Source: Cryobacterium sp.
GTDB lineage: Bacteria; Actinomycetota; Actinomycetes; Actinomycetales; Microbacteriaceae
DNA length: 59,245 bases
Assembly: GCF_025463825.1 (NCBI RefSeq)
Contig: NZ_JAODBG010000026.1
Span: forward strand, 1-59,245
Reading direction: 5' to 3'
A model generated the notes under the pieces. That model was given only the letters and a program-made list of their open reading frames with translations. It ran no database searches and had not been told where the DNA came from. Position numbers and translations under genes: made by a program. Numbering within the stretch: position 1 is the stretch's first letter; each line of letters opens with the position of its first letter. Below, piece by piece: positions 1-9,576 of the stretch.

Positions 1-1
1 G

Positions 2-2314
2 ACGATCGCGCCCGGCACCGGCCGGCTGAGCGCGGCCGACGCGGCCGCGGCCCTGGCCGAGGCGCGCGCCCTGATCGAGGCCGACCGGTTCACCGACGCC
101 GAACAGGCGCTGGCGGGCTTCGGCACCACCGACAGCGCCGCCTACCTGCCCTTCGTCACCGTGCACCTGGACCTGCCGCCCGGCCACACCGTGCTGGAGC
201 GCCGGCTGAACCTCGATGACGCGGTGCACCGGGTGCGCGGGCGCATCGCCGGTACCCCGTCGCCGGTCGGTCCCACCGACCCGCACGACGACCCATCCAC
301 CGCGGCACCGACCGAACTGGTGCAGACCACCTTTGTGAGCGCGCCGGCCGGCGTGCTCGTGCATCGGCTGGAGTTCGGGACCGGGACCGGCGCCGTCGGG
401 ATCTCGCTCTCCACCCGGCTGATCGACCTGGGCCGCCGCCGCGACCCCACGGTCGAGCCCGCCGACGCGGCCGACTTCGCCAACACCATCGACCCGGCCG
501 AGGCCGAGCCGAGCCGCCCGGCCACCCTCGTGATCGACGTCGAGGCACCGGCCCGGCCCGGCACCGTGCCGACGCCCGGCATCACCCCGCTGCGGGGGTC
601 CGCCGTGCTCTCTGTGATGCACAACGGCCGGCTCGACCCCGACGCTCCTGCGCATGAACTGCGCATCCTGGATGCCTCGGTCATCACGCTGGTGCTCGCC
701 ACCGCCACCACCTTCGTAGCCGCCGGCCGCCCGGCCGAAGGCACCCTCGCCGATACCGCACGGCGGGCCCTCGCCGCGGGCACGGCGGCCGCGGCCCGGC
801 CGACGGCGGAGCTCACCGCAGAACACCGCACCGACCACGGCGCCCTGTTCGGCCGGTGCACCCTCACCCTCGCCGGCGGGGACGCCAGGGTCGCCGACCC
901 GGCCGACCTGCGCCTGCAGACCGCCGTCGCTTCGCCATTGCCCGTTGCACAGGCCGACCCCGGCCTGGTGGCGCTCCTGTTCGACTACGGCCGCTACCTG
1001 CTCATCGCATCGTCCCGGCCCGGCGGGCTGCCGGCCACCCTGCAGGGGCTCTGGAACGACAGCCCGAACCCGCCCTGGGGCAGCAACTACACGTTGAACG
1101 TGAACACCGAGATGAACTACTGGGCGGCCGAGCCGGTGCAGCTGCGGGAGTGCGCCGACCCGCTGCTGGACTTCGTCGAGGCGCTCGCCGGGACCGGCGC
1201 CCAGACCGCGGCGCGGCTCTACGGCTGCCGCGGCTGGGTGGCGCACCACAACTCGGATGCCTGGGCCTGTGGCACGCCGTCCACCGGGGACGCCTCCTGG
1301 GCGCTCTGGCCGATGGCCGGACCGTGGCTGGTGCGGCTGCTCGACGAGCGCCGCCGGTTCGGCGCCGCCACCGCCGCGGACACGGACCGGCTCTGGCGGT
1401 TGGCGGCAGGCTCGGCCCGGTTCTGCCTGGACTACCTGGTCGAGGGCCCGGCCGGACGGCTGCACACCCGCCCGTCGACGTCGCCGGAGAACCAGTTCCT
1501 CACCCCGGCCGGTCCGGCCGCGGTCGCCGACTCCTCGGCGATGGACCGCACCCTGATCAGGGAACTGTTCGCCCTGCTCGAGCCGCTCGGCCGTGCCGCC
1601 GGGCACGCCGACCACCCGATCATCGCTGAGGCGCGCGCCGCTCGGGACCGCATCGAGTCGCACCGCACCGGGGAATCCGGGCGTCTGCTGGAATGGGACA
1701 CCGACCGTCCCGAGCAGGACCGGCAGCACCGGCACGTGTCGCACCTGGCGGGGCTGTACCCGGGCGACGGCATGAGCGCGGCAGACCGGGCGGCGGCGAG
1801 CCGCAGCCTGGACGCCCGCGGCGACGACTCCACTGGCTGGTCACTGGTCTGGAAGATGGCTTTGCGCGCCCGGCTGGGTCAGGCCGGCAAGGTCGACGAC
1901 CTGCTCGAGCTGGTCCTCCGGCCCGCCCGCGACGACGCCGGCCCGCACGAGGGCGGGCTCTACCGCAACTTCTTCGCGGCGCATCCGCCGTTTCAGATCG
2001 ACGGAAACCTGGGCTTCGTCGCAGCACTCACCGAATGCCTCGTGCAGTCCCACACCAGCGTGATCGACCTGCTGCCGGCCCTGCCGCGCGGGCTGGAGAC
2101 CGGCCGGGTGAGTGGGCTTGGGGTGCGCGGCGGCCTGCTGGTCGACCTCGACTGGGCGGCGGGCGCTCTCCTCTCCGCCGTCTTCACGACCCGGCCCGGC
2201 GCCCCAGCCGGCAGCCACCGCGTGCGCACGCCCCGGCCCGGCCAGGCGCCCCGAATCGACACCATCCAGGTCGGACCCGGCCGCTCCGCCACCCTGTCCT
2301 GGCCCGCCCGATAA
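2..2314 (+). CDS. GH95-family glycoside hydrolase (alpha-L-fucosidase-like), 5' end cut by window
   Basis: The frame is open from the first bases of the window, so the N-terminus lies outside it. The visible part is about 770 residues. It carries the hallmarks of family GH95, whose members remove alpha-L-fucose or alpha-L-galactose by inversion: the motif LNVNTEMNYW with the two Asn that help catalysis, the SPENQF motif with the probable general acid Glu, and FQIDGNLG with the conserved Asp. The C-terminus has the usual beta-sandwich. With the GH3 gene and transporter downstream it probably helps break down a fucose- or galactose-decorated glycan. The exact substrate cannot be told from sequence. 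No signal peptide can be judged because the start is missing. Confidence 0.88.
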   Translation, partial: TIAPGTGRLSAADAAAALAEARALIEADRFTDAEQALAGFGTTDSAAYLPFVTVHLDLPPGHTVLERRLNLDDAVHRVRGRIAGTPSPVGPTDPHDDPSTAAPTELVQTTFVSAPAGVLVHRLEFGTGTGAVGISLSTRLIDLGRRRDPTVEPADAADFANTIDPAEAEPSRPATLVIDVEAPARPGTVPTPGITPLRGSAVLSVMHNGRLDPDAPAHELRILDASVITLVLATATTFVAAGRPAEGTLADTARRALAAGTAAAARPTAELTAEHRTDHGALFGRCTLTLAGGDARVADPADLRLQTAVASPLPVAQADPGLVALLFDYGRYLLIASSRPGGLPATLQGLWNDSPNPPWGSNYTLNVNTEMNYWAAEPVQLRECADPLLDFVEALAGTGAQTAARLYGCRGWVAHHNSDAWACGTPSTGDASWALWPMAGPWLVRLLDERRRFGAATAADTDRLWRLAAGSARFCLDYLVEGPAGRLHTRPSTSPENQFLTPAGPAAVADSSAMDRTLIRELFALLEPLGRAAGHADHPIIAEARAARDRIESHRTGESGRLLEWDTDRPEQDRQHRHVSHLAGLYPGDGMSAADRAAASRSLDARGDDSTGWSLVWKMALRARLGQAGKVDDLLELVLRPARDDAGPHEGGLYRNFFAAHPPFQIDGNLGFVAALTECLVQSHTSVIDLLPALPRGLETGRVSGLGVRGGLLVDLDWAAGALLSAVFTTRPGAPAGSHRVRTPRPGQAPRIDTIQVGPGRSATLSWPAR

Positions 2315-2426
2315 CCCACCCCCGATTCCGCGAAAGCGGTGCTGTGGTTGCTTCAGCGGTGCTGGGGCAGCACCATGGCCGCTCTCGCGGGAACCACGAC
2401 CGCTCTCGCGGGATGGGAATGGTTCG

Positions 2427-2714
2427 TTAGGCCGGCGGCGCGGGCGCGGGCGCGGGGGCAGGGACTGGGATCGGTGGCGTCGCTGCCGGGGTCGCCGCAG
2501 ACGGGGCCGTCGGCGCGGAAGTCGGGACCGCAGCGGGGACCGTTGCTGCTGCCGGCGGAACGGTGTCGTCGTCTCCGGGCCGCAACTCGGTCTTGAGGAT
2601 CTTCGCCGACTGGCCGAGGCTGCGGGCCAGGGCCGGGAGCTTGGGTGCGCCGAAGAGGAGCAGAACGACGAAAAGAATGATGACGAAGTGCCATCCGGTC
2701 AAGTTGCTGAGCAT
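2427..2714 (-). CDS. tatA: TatA/TatE-family twin-arginine translocase subunit
   Basis: The 95-residue protein begins with the typical TatA layout: a short periplasmic N-terminus, one membrane helix (about residues 8-21), the FGAPKLP hinge and an amphipathic helix (about 24-42). A long Pro/Ala-rich acidic tail follows, ending in a PAPAPA run. TatA forms the protein-conducting part of the Tat pathway for folded proteins. No tatC or tatB is near. It sits between two glycosidase genes, and the lipoprotein at 5897 carries a Tat signal, so a local role in export is possible. It could equally be the main cellular tatA sitting here by chance. Confidence 0.85.
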   Translation of the reverse strand: MLSNLTGWHFVIILFVVLLLFGAPKLPALARSLGQSAKILKTELRPGDDDTVPPAAATVPAAVPTSAPTAPSAATPAATPPIPVPAPAPAPAPPA

Positions 2715-2770
2715 GTTGTCCTGTCTGGTCGGTGGTACGGGTGGCTAAGGATACCGGTGGCGGATGTCGC

Positions 2771-5668
2771 TCAGGCGTCGGCGCCGCCGAGGAACGCCAC
2801 CTGCACATTCCGCGACAACGTCACCCGAAGGTCCGTCGAAAGGTCGGTCGGGTAGTTCGGGCCGGCGGCCAACTGGAGGGGGATGCCGGTCCAGGTTGGG
2901 GCGGTGACCTCGGCGCTGCCGAGCGGCGACCACAGGCCGCCCCGGCGGGCCTCGAGCGCGATCCGGCCGGCGCCGCGGGCCTCGACCCGCAGCTCTCCGC
3001 GCAGGCCGGCCACGTCGAGGTAGACCAGCCGCGCGTGGCGCGCGACAGCGGCCACGGCCACGGCGGTGCCGGTCAGCGGCGTGTAGGCGACCAGTTCGCT
3101 GCGGCCGGTGTCGCTGTGCTCGGTCTCGTCGAAGCTGTCGGCGGCGAAGCCGGCCTGGGCATCCCGCGGGGCGACGGTGACGCCCTCGATGTGCAGGGGC
3201 AGCCGGTGGTCGATGGCCTCGGCCGAGCGGCCGACGAGCACCTCGTAGTCGCCGGTCTCCACGACCAGGCGGCCGGTGGTGACGTCCCACACGGAGAACG
3301 CGGCGGCATCCACGGTGACCGTCAGCTCCGTACTGTCGCCGGAGACCACGGTGACCCGGCCGAAGCCCGCCAGCCGGCGGCGCGGAAAGGGCAGCCGGTG
3401 GCCGGGGGCAGCGACGTACAGTTGCACGGTCTCGACCGCGGACCCGGATCGGTCCGGCGCCGTGCCGTCGGTCACGCCGGGGGCAGACCCGGCGGCGACG
3501 CTGATCGTGGCGGTCACCGGCTCGGCGAAGCCGTTCTCGATCGACCACTCGGCGCGGGAAGCGCTCAGGGCGGCAGCCGGCAGGGTGGCCGGGGTGTAGC
3601 CGAGCCCGTGGCCGAAGGCGAAGTCGGGCCGCGCGGTGGAGTACAGGTAGGTGCTGCGGCTGGTGATGATGTCGTAGTCGAGCACGTCGGCGAGGTCGGA
3701 CTCGCCGGCCCACCAGGTCTGCGCGAGCCGCCCGGTCGGTTCCACCGCGCCGGTGAGCACGTCGGCCAGGCCGGAGCCGAGCTGCTCGCCGGCGTGCGAC
3801 GACCACACGACGGCGGATGCCTTTTCCAGGGCGGCACCGAGGGCGAATGGATAGGAGGAGATCACCAGCAGTGCCACGCGAGCATTCGCGTCGGCGGCGG
3901 CGTGCACCAGTTCGGCCTGGTGGCCCGGCAGCGCGAGGGCCGGGCGGTCCTCGGTTTCCCGGCCGCCGAGGTGCGGGTCGTTGCCCACGGTCAGGATAAC
4001 GGTGTCCGCCGCGGCGGCGATTTCGGCCGCGTGCGCCAGGCCCGAGCGTAGCACCCGAAGCCCGAACCGGCCGGCAGTGGCCTCGGTGGCCGGCGCAGCC
4101 AGGATCGACCCGTTGCCGAGGTCGGCGTGCAGCCAGAGGCTCGAGCCCCGGTGCTGCACGGACACGCTGCCGTCGTCGTTGCAAAGCAGCCGCAGGGATT
4201 CCTGCGCCACCCAGCCACCCACCCGGGTGGCGGTGTCTTCGAGGTAGCCGTGCGGGCCGCGGGTGACCAGGCGGTCGCTTGCCAGGTTGCGGAGCGTGAC
4301 GTGGCCGTGGCCCCACTCGGTGAGTTCGAAGCTCTCGGCGTCGCCGACGGTGTCGCCGGTGGCGTGCAGCCGCCCGCCGTTCGGCCCGCCGGAGGTGAGG
4401 TACCGGCCTGTGCGGGGGTCGCGGAGCGCGACGATATCGGCTCCGCTGGCGGTCGTGACCGTGCCGCCGGATGCGCCCAGCGCGGCCTCGAGGCCTGCGG
4501 GAAGGCTGACCGGGGCGATCAGGCTGCCGCTGTACCAGTCGGTGAGCACCCGGTCGGCGAGCGGGCCGAGCAGTGCCACCCGCGTCGCGGGCGCCAGCGG
4601 CAGGATCGGCAGGGCGCCGACCGGGTCGTTCTTCAGCAGCACGGTGCCGGCGGCGGCGGCCTCCCTCGCCAGCGCGATGTGCTCCGGAGCGCCGATGACG
4701 TCGGACGGGGTGGCGGCATACGGGTGCGGTTCGGTGTCGAACTCGCCGGTGCGGGCGCGCGCCGTCAGCAGGCGCAGCACCGCGGCATCCACCTGCTCGA
4801 TGGTGATCAGGCCCTCGGCCAGGGCCTGCCGCATCGCGGAGATGGTGGGCTCGGAATTGGTGCCGTTGTCGGTGAAGCTGTCGACCCCGGCGGCCAGGGC
4901 GGCGGCGTGCGCGGGCACCGGGCCGTCGAAGAATTCTTCGGACCCGTACAGGTTGGTGGGGGCGGCGGCGTCGCTCACGATGAGCAGGTCGGCGCTGTCG
5001 GCCACCCAGCTGCGCAGGTGCGCCTCGACGAGGTCGGAGACGTGCGCCGGGCGGCCGTTCACCAGGTTGTAGGAGAGCATCGCGGCTCCCGCTGCCCCCT
5101 CCTCGATGGCCGGGCGGTAGGCCGGCAGTTCGTACTCGTGCAGCACCCGGGGGCGCAGCTGCGAGTTGGTAGTGGAGCGGTCTACCTCGTTGTTGTAGCC
5201 GAGGAAGTGCTTGAGGGTGGGCACCGTGCGCCAGCGCACCGGGTCGTTGCCGCGGAGGCCCCAGGAGTAGGCGCAGCCCATCCGGCCGGTGAGCCAGGAG
5301 TCCTCCGAGTAACCCTCCTCGTTGCGGCCCCAAAGCGGATGGCGCAGCGGGTTCACCACCGGCGCCCAGACGTTCAGGCTCACCTCCGGGAAGGCGGCGT
5401 GCTTGCCGCGCACCTCGGTGCCGACGGCCTCGCCCACCCGGCGGATCAGGTCGAGGTCCCAGGACGCGGCGAGCCCGACGGCCTGCGGGAACTGGGTGGC
5501 CTCGCCAAGCCAGGACAGGCCGTGCAGCCCCTCGGTTCCGGTGTGGAAGGGGGCGAGCCCCAGGCGTTCGATGGCGGGATTGGCCTGATGCAACAGGCTG
5601 AGCTTGTCCTCCACCGTGAGCTGGTCGAGTAGGTGAGCTGCCGTGGCGGCGTCGGTGCCGTTCGTCAT
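2771..5668 (-). CDS. GH3-family beta-glycosidase with inserted beta-trefoil-like domain
   Basis: A 965-residue enzyme. The N-terminal TIM barrel has KHFLGYNNEVDR and the nucleophile motif LLIVSDAAAP (Asp near residue 235), both typical of GH3 beta-glucosidases and beta-xylosidases. An insertion at roughly residues 415-540 with repeated RYLTSGG/DRLVTRG/SLWLHAD units looks like a fascin-type beta-trefoil sugar-binding module placed inside the alpha/beta sandwich. A fibronectin-III-like domain follows, then a C-terminal beta-rich region that may be carbohydrate-binding. I chose the ATG at 5668, which has AGGAAG six bases upstream, over the TTG three bases earlier. There is no obvious signal peptide, so it probably acts on imported oligosaccharides. 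It is divergent from the transporter operon. Confidence 0.9.
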   Translation of the reverse strand: MTNGTDAATAAHLLDQLTVEDKLSLLHQANPAIERLGLAPFHTGTEGLHGLSWLGEATQFPQAVGLAASWDLDLIRRVGEAVGTEVRGKHAAFPEVSLNVWAPVVNPLRHPLWGRNEEGYSEDSWLTGRMGCAYSWGLRGNDPVRWRTVPTLKHFLGYNNEVDRSTTNSQLRPRVLHEYELPAYRPAIEEGAAGAAMLSYNLVNGRPAHVSDLVEAHLRSWVADSADLLIVSDAAAPTNLYGSEEFFDGPVPAHAAALAAGVDSFTDNGTNSEPTISAMRQALAEGLITIEQVDAAVLRLLTARARTGEFDTEPHPYAATPSDVIGAPEHIALAREAAAAGTVLLKNDPVGALPILPLAPATRVALLGPLADRVLTDWYSGSLIAPVSLPAGLEAALGASGGTVTTASGADIVALRDPRTGRYLTSGGPNGGRLHATGDTVGDAESFELTEWGHGHVTLRNLASDRLVTRGPHGYLEDTATRVGGWVAQESLRLLCNDDGSVSVQHRGSSLWLHADLGNGSILAAPATEATAGRFGLRVLRSGLAHAAEIAAAADTVILTVGNDPHLGGRETEDRPALALPGHQAELVHAAADANARVALLVISSYPFALGAALEKASAVVWSSHAGEQLGSGLADVLTGAVEPTGRLAQTWWAGESDLADVLDYDIITSRSTYLYSTARPDFAFGHGLGYTPATLPAAALSASRAEWSIENGFAEPVTATISVAAGSAPGVTDGTAPDRSGSAVETVQLYVAAPGHRLPFPRRRLAGFGRVTVVSGDSTELTVTVDAAAFSVWDVTTGRLVVETGDYEVLVGRSAEAIDHRLPLHIEGVTVAPRDAQAGFAADSFDETEHSDTGRSELVAYTPLTGTAVAVAAVARHARLVYLDVAGLRGELRVEARGAGRIALEARRGGLWSPLGSAEVTAPTWTGIPLQLAAGPNYPTDLSTDLRVTLSRNVQVAFLGGADA

Positions 5669-5691
5669 CAAAGACTTCCTGATCGGGGCCA

Positions 5692-5707
5692 GTCGAATCG
5701 TTTCGAC
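5692..5707. promoter_or_regulatory. LacI-type operator upstream of the GH3 gene
   Basis: A 16-base palindrome (half-sites GTCGAATC and GTTTCGAC, 7 of 8 positions paired, CG at the centre) lies 24 bases upstream of the GH3 start. LacI-family operators have this shape. The likely binder is the LacI-family protein encoded at 9577. This is inferred from symmetry and position only. Confidence 0.5.
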
Positions 5708-5765
5708 AGCTGTCGCGAGAACTACGTCGACGTACCGAGTCTAGGACACAGTTCGCGATTTGTGG

Positions 5766-5817
5766 TTGCCTCCGCGTAATTCATCCCTGTACACTCCCGA
5801 GTGTCGAAGCGCTTCCG
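5766..5817 (+). promoter_or_regulatory. Promoter with overlapping LacI-type operator for the ABC transporter operon
   Basis: TTGCCT at 5766-5771 and TACACT at 5790-5795, 18 bases apart, form a plausible housekeeping promoter. The perfect 10-base palindrome GAAGCGCTTC at 5806-5815 falls just after the expected start of transcription, a classic repression position for LacI-family regulators. The operator resembles actinobacterial sugar-repressor sites. Confidence 0.55.
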
Positions 5818-5896
5818 CAGGGAGCCGGACGTGGGGGCAAATCTTGCTTCCCCAGGCCTCGGCGAGAGTCGCAACTTACGAAGAAGTGAGGCAGCA

Positions 5897-7549
5897 ATGA
5901 GCATCCACACGGCCAGTTCTGATCTGAGAACATTCGCCAAGAAGCCGCTGAACCGGAGGTCCTTCCTGGGCTTCGTCGGAGCCGGAGCGGCCGCAGCCAC
6001 CCTCGCCGGGTGCAGCACCGGAACCGCCGCCACCTCCGGCGCAGTCTTCACCGCCGCCGACATCGCCGGCGTGATCCCCAACTACTACCCGGTGGACTTC
6101 GCCGTCCCGGACCTCGTCAGTGTCGCCGGCTCCACCGCGGGCTACCTCACCCTGCCCGCCACGCTACGCAAGTCCGTCGCGAAGGTGCCCGGCTCCGGCG
6201 GCTCGTACACCGCGCTGAGCCCGGCCTGGTGGACGATCCCCAGCGCGGACAACTCCTACTTCACGGCCGTCAACAAGGAACTGGGCACGAACATCAAGTT
6301 CCAGGTCTCCGACGGCAACACCTACGGCGAGAAGATCCAGGCGGTCCTCGCCTCGCCGAACAATGTGCCGGACATGGTCGTCATCCCGTCCTGGAACCTG
6401 CCGCCCAAGTTCGACCAGGCCGTCGGCTCCCTCTTCGCCGACCTCAGCCCGTTCCTCGCCGGCGACAAGGTGAAGGACTACCCCAACCTGGCCAACATCC
6501 CCACCGACTCGTGGAAGTACTCGGTCTTCCAGGGCAAGCTGTACGGGCTTCCCTACCCGGGCGAGGTCATCCAGAACGCGTTCTTCTACCGCAAGGACCT
6601 CTTCGACGAACTCGGCTTGCCGTTGCCGACCGACGCGGACAGCTTCATCGAGATCCTCGCCGAAGCGACCGACCCCTCCAAGAACCGGTGGGGTTCGGAT
6701 GACCTCTGGAACGCCGGCCAGATCATGTTCGGTGTGCCGGACAAGTGGACGGAGATCGACGGCAAGCTCGTGCACAAATTCGAGACCGAGCAGTACCGGG
6801 CCGCCCTGGACTGGCTCACCCGCCTGTACAAGTCCGGCGCCGTGCACCCGGATGCCATGGCCGGCAACGACCAGCAGGCCAACAGCCGCTACGAGGCCGG
6901 CAACACCCTGGTCAAGAGCGACGGCGTGGGCGGCTGGGCCGAATCCCTCGCCAGGGTCCTGCCGTCCAACCCGAGCTACAACACCCAGGCCATGGACTAC
7001 TTCGCAGCCGGCGGCGGCGACCCCACCCTGTACAAGGGCAGCCCGACAAACATCTTCAGCTTCATCAACAAGAAGGCCGACGAGGCCGCCATCAAGGAGA
7101 TGCTCGCCGTCGCGAACTTCATTGCGGCACCGTTCGGCACCGCGGAATATCAGCTGCTCAACTCTGGCGTGGAGGGCACCCACTACGACCTGGACGCGAA
7201 CGGCGCCCCGGTGCTGAACGAAAAAGGCCAGGCCGAGGTGACATCCACCTATTCCTTCCTGGTACACCCGCCTGTGGTGCAGGCGCACGTGGAGTACCCC
7301 CAGTTCGTCACGGACTACTGCACCTGGAGCGCCCGGATGAGCGCCTTCGCCGCCGACCCGGTGCTGTACGGCGTGCAGATCCAGGAACCGGCCAAGTTCG
7401 GCTCCCTCGGTACGCCCTTCGACGACCTCAAGGCCGACGTGGCCAACGGGCGCAAGGACCTGTCCGCACTGGACGGGGCCATCAAGACCTGGAAGTCCAA
7501 AGGTGGCGATGAGCTGCGCAAGTTCTACCAGAAGTACCTGGACGCATAG
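5897..7549 (+). CDS. Extracellular solute-binding lipoprotein of a carbohydrate ABC transporter
   Basis: A 550-residue family 1 solute-binding protein, long like the LipO/YtcQ group that binds complex oligosaccharides. The N-terminus has a twin-arginine motif (NRRSFLGFVG), a hydrophobic core and a lipobox ending LAGC, so it is probably exported folded by Tat and then lipid-anchored. I place the start at the ATG at 5897, preceded by GAAGTGAGG, rather than at an upstream in-frame codon that would bury the signal peptide. It is first in an operon with two permeases (gap 9 bases, then an ATGA overlap). It should capture the glycan fragments released by the neighbouring glycosidases. Confidence 0.88.
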   Translation: MSIHTASSDLRTFAKKPLNRRSFLGFVGAGAAAATLAGCSTGTAATSGAVFTAADIAGVIPNYYPVDFAVPDLVSVAGSTAGYLTLPATLRKSVAKVPGSGGSYTALSPAWWTIPSADNSYFTAVNKELGTNIKFQVSDGNTYGEKIQAVLASPNNVPDMVVIPSWNLPPKFDQAVGSLFADLSPFLAGDKVKDYPNLANIPTDSWKYSVFQGKLYGLPYPGEVIQNAFFYRKDLFDELGLPLPTDADSFIEILAEATDPSKNRWGSDDLWNAGQIMFGVPDKWTEIDGKLVHKFETEQYRAALDWLTRLYKSGAVHPDAMAGNDQQANSRYEAGNTLVKSDGVGGWAESLARVLPSNPSYNTQAMDYFAAGGGDPTLYKGSPTNIFSFINKKADEAAIKEMLAVANFIAAPFGTAEYQLLNSGVEGTHYDLDANGAPVLNEKGQAEVTSTYSFLVHPPVVQAHVEYPQFVTDYCTWSARMSAFAADPVLYGVQIQEPAKFGSLGTPFDDLKADVANGRKDLSALDGAIKTWKSKGGDELRKFYQKYLDA

Positions 7550-7558
7550 GCCGGGCCG

Positions 7559-8554
7559 ATGACCTTAGTTGACGAGCGGCGCCCCGCCCCGGAGGCGCCG
7601 CCCGCAGACCCAGCCATCCACAAAGCCGCCACCGAGCGGAGGCGCCGAAAACGCCGCGCCCTGTTCAAGAGGGATCGCACCATCCTGATCATGGTGCTGC
7701 CGGCCCTGGTGCTCACGGCGCTGTTCGCCTACGTCCCGATCGTGGGCAACGCCATCGCCTTCCAGGACTACTCGCCCTACGTGGGCATGTTCGAGAACCC
7801 CTGGGTCGGCTTCGCCAACTTCGATCGGGTCCTGGCCGACGAGGCCTTCTGGTCCGCCGTGCGCAACACCCTCACCATCACCGCTTTCCAACTGGTCTTC
7901 TTCTTCCCGGTGCCGATCATGATGGCGATCCTGTTGCAGGGGCTGCTCAGCCCCCGCATCCGCTCGCTGTTCCAGTCGATCGTCTACCTGCCGCACTTCC
8001 TGTCCTGGGTGATCGTGATCTCGATCTTCCAGCAGATCCTCGGCGGGGCAGGGCTGCTCAACCAGTTCCTGCGCGACAACGGCATCGAAGCGGTCAACCT
8101 GATGACCCAACCGGACACCTTTCTGGTCCTGGTCACCTCGCAGGCGCTCTGGAAGGACGCCGGCTGGGGAATCATCGTATTCCTGGCCGCGCTGAGCGCC
8201 ATCGACCCGAGCCTCTATGAGGCCGCGGCGATGGACGGCGCCGGCCGGCGCAAGCGGATGTGGCACATCACGCTTCCGGCGCTGCGACCCATCATCATCC
8301 TGCTGCTCATCCTCCGCCTCGGAGACTCCCTGACGGTGGGCTTCGAACAGCTGCTGCTGCAACGTGATGCGGTCGGGGCCGGTGCGGCGGAGGTGCTGGA
8401 CACCTTCGTCTACTACTCGGGCATCCAAAACGGTGACTGGAGCTACGCCGCCGCCGCCGGGCTGATCAAGGGCGTGATCAGCGTGATCCTGGTGCTGGGC
8501 GCCAACAAACTCGCGCACCTATTCGGAGAGGCCGGGGTTTACCAGAAATCATGA
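7559..8554 (+). CDS. ABC sugar permease, LplB-like
   Basis: The 331-residue protein has six predicted membrane segments and the permease EAA loop (YEAAAMDGAGRRKRMWHITLPALRP), which docks on the ATPase. A long basic N-terminal cytoplasmic tail rich in Arg (residues 1-40) is typical of the LplB/YtcP permease pair that works with long binding proteins. Its stop overlaps the ATG of the next permease by four bases, so the two are translationally coupled. No ATPase gene is nearby. These importers commonly share one MsmK-type ATPase encoded elsewhere. Confidence 0.9.
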   Translation: MTLVDERRPAPEAPPADPAIHKAATERRRRKRRALFKRDRTILIMVLPALVLTALFAYVPIVGNAIAFQDYSPYVGMFENPWVGFANFDRVLADEAFWSAVRNTLTITAFQLVFFFPVPIMMAILLQGLLSPRIRSLFQSIVYLPHFLSWVIVISIFQQILGGAGLLNQFLRDNGIEAVNLMTQPDTFLVLVTSQALWKDAGWGIIVFLAALSAIDPSLYEAAAMDGAGRRKRMWHITLPALRPIIILLLILRLGDSLTVGFEQLLLQRDAVGAGAAEVLDTFVYYSGIQNGDWSYAAAAGLIKGVISVILVLGANKLAHLFGEAGVYQKS

Positions 8555-9483
8555 GTATCACCACCAGACCAATCGACACGTCGCACCCCCGCACCTCCCA
8601 GGTCATCCGGCCGGCCTGGGAAGAGCCGCGCGCTCCGCTCGAAGCCGGCGCCCGCGCCATCGTGCTCTTCGTCATGGCCGCCCTGATCGTCGTCCCGCTC
8701 TACATCGTGGTGCTCACCAGTTTCTCCTCGCAGGCCACCATCACGGTGGCCGGCGGGATGGTAATCGTGCCGGGGGAGCTCACCTTCGCCGCCTACGAGC
8801 AGATCCTCTCCGGCGGTGTCGTCACCCGGGCCGTCCTGGTCAGCGTCGGCATCACCGCGGTCGGTACCGTGATCAGCCTGGTGGTGTCGGTGATGGCCGC
8901 CTACGGCCTCTCCCGGCCCGGCTCCTTCGCCCACCGGCCGGTCCTGTTCTTCCTGCTGATCACCATGTTCTTCGGTGCCGGCATGATCCCCAGCTACCTG
9001 CTGGTGAGCAACCTCGGCCTGATCAACTCCTACTGGTCGCTGATCCTGCCCAGCTGTATCAGCGTGTTCAACATCTTCCTGATGCGCGGCTTCTTCATGG
9101 GCATCGACCAGTCGATCCTCGACAGCGCGCGGATCGACGGCGCCGGCGACTGGCGCATCCTCACCAGGATGGTGCTGCCGATGTCGAAATCGGTGATCAC
9201 CGTGATCGGCCTGTTCTACGGGGTCGGGTACTGGAACGCGTTCTTCAACGCCACCCTGTACATCAACGACAGCGAGAAGCTGCCGCTGCAGGTGATCCTG
9301 CGTTCCTACGTGCTGCAGGGCGTCTCGGTGCCTGGTCAGGTGGCCGTCGGAAGCGGTGAGGTGGCCACCCTGGCGGTTCAGATGGCCGTGGTGATCATCG
9401 CGCTGGTACCGGTTCTGATCGTCTACCCGTTCCTGCAGAAGCACATCAGCTCCGGCGTCATGATCGGCGCCGTCAAGGGCTGA
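8551..9483 (+). CDS. ABC sugar permease, LplC/YtcP-like
   Basis: The 310-residue second permease has six membrane spans and the EAA-type motif LDSARIDGAGDWRI near residue 190. The N-terminal cytoplasmic tail is short, as in the C-type partner of LplB. The start ATG overlaps the previous stop. A strong hairpin terminator follows 13 bases after the stop, closing the three-gene transport operon before the LacI regulator. Confidence 0.9.
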   Translation: MSITTRPIDTSHPRTSQVIRPAWEEPRAPLEAGARAIVLFVMAALIVVPLYIVVLTSFSSQATITVAGGMVIVPGELTFAAYEQILSGGVVTRAVLVSVGITAVGTVISLVVSVMAAYGLSRPGSFAHRPVLFFLLITMFFGAGMIPSYLLVSNLGLINSYWSLILPSCISVFNIFLMRGFFMGIDQSILDSARIDGAGDWRILTRMVLPMSKSVITVIGLFYGVGYWNAFFNATLYINDSEKLPLQVILRSYVLQGVSVPGQVAVGSGEVATLAVQMAVVIIALVPVLIVYPFLQKHISSGVMIGAVKG

Positions 9484-9496
9484 CCCGCCGACCCAG

Positions 9497-9526
9497 AGCG
9501 CCCGGACCTTCAGCGGTCCGGGCGCT
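9497..9526 (+). terminator. Hairpin terminator after the transport operon
   Basis: A perfect 12-base-pair GC-rich stem (AGCGCCCGGACC with GGTCCGGGCGCT) with a 6-base loop lies between the permease and the LacI gene. There is no clear T-run, which is common in high-GC actinobacteria. It should separate transcription of the transporter from the regulator. Confidence 0.7.
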
Positions 9527-9576
9527 GGGTATCCTGTTGGGACACCGGTCGGTTCCACCCAGGCAACAGAGGACGC

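Noticed and set aside
2745..5333. Long open frame opposite or out of frame with the GH3 gene
   Set aside because: Arg/Ala/Gly-rich translation without motifs; explained by codon bias of the GH3 gene.
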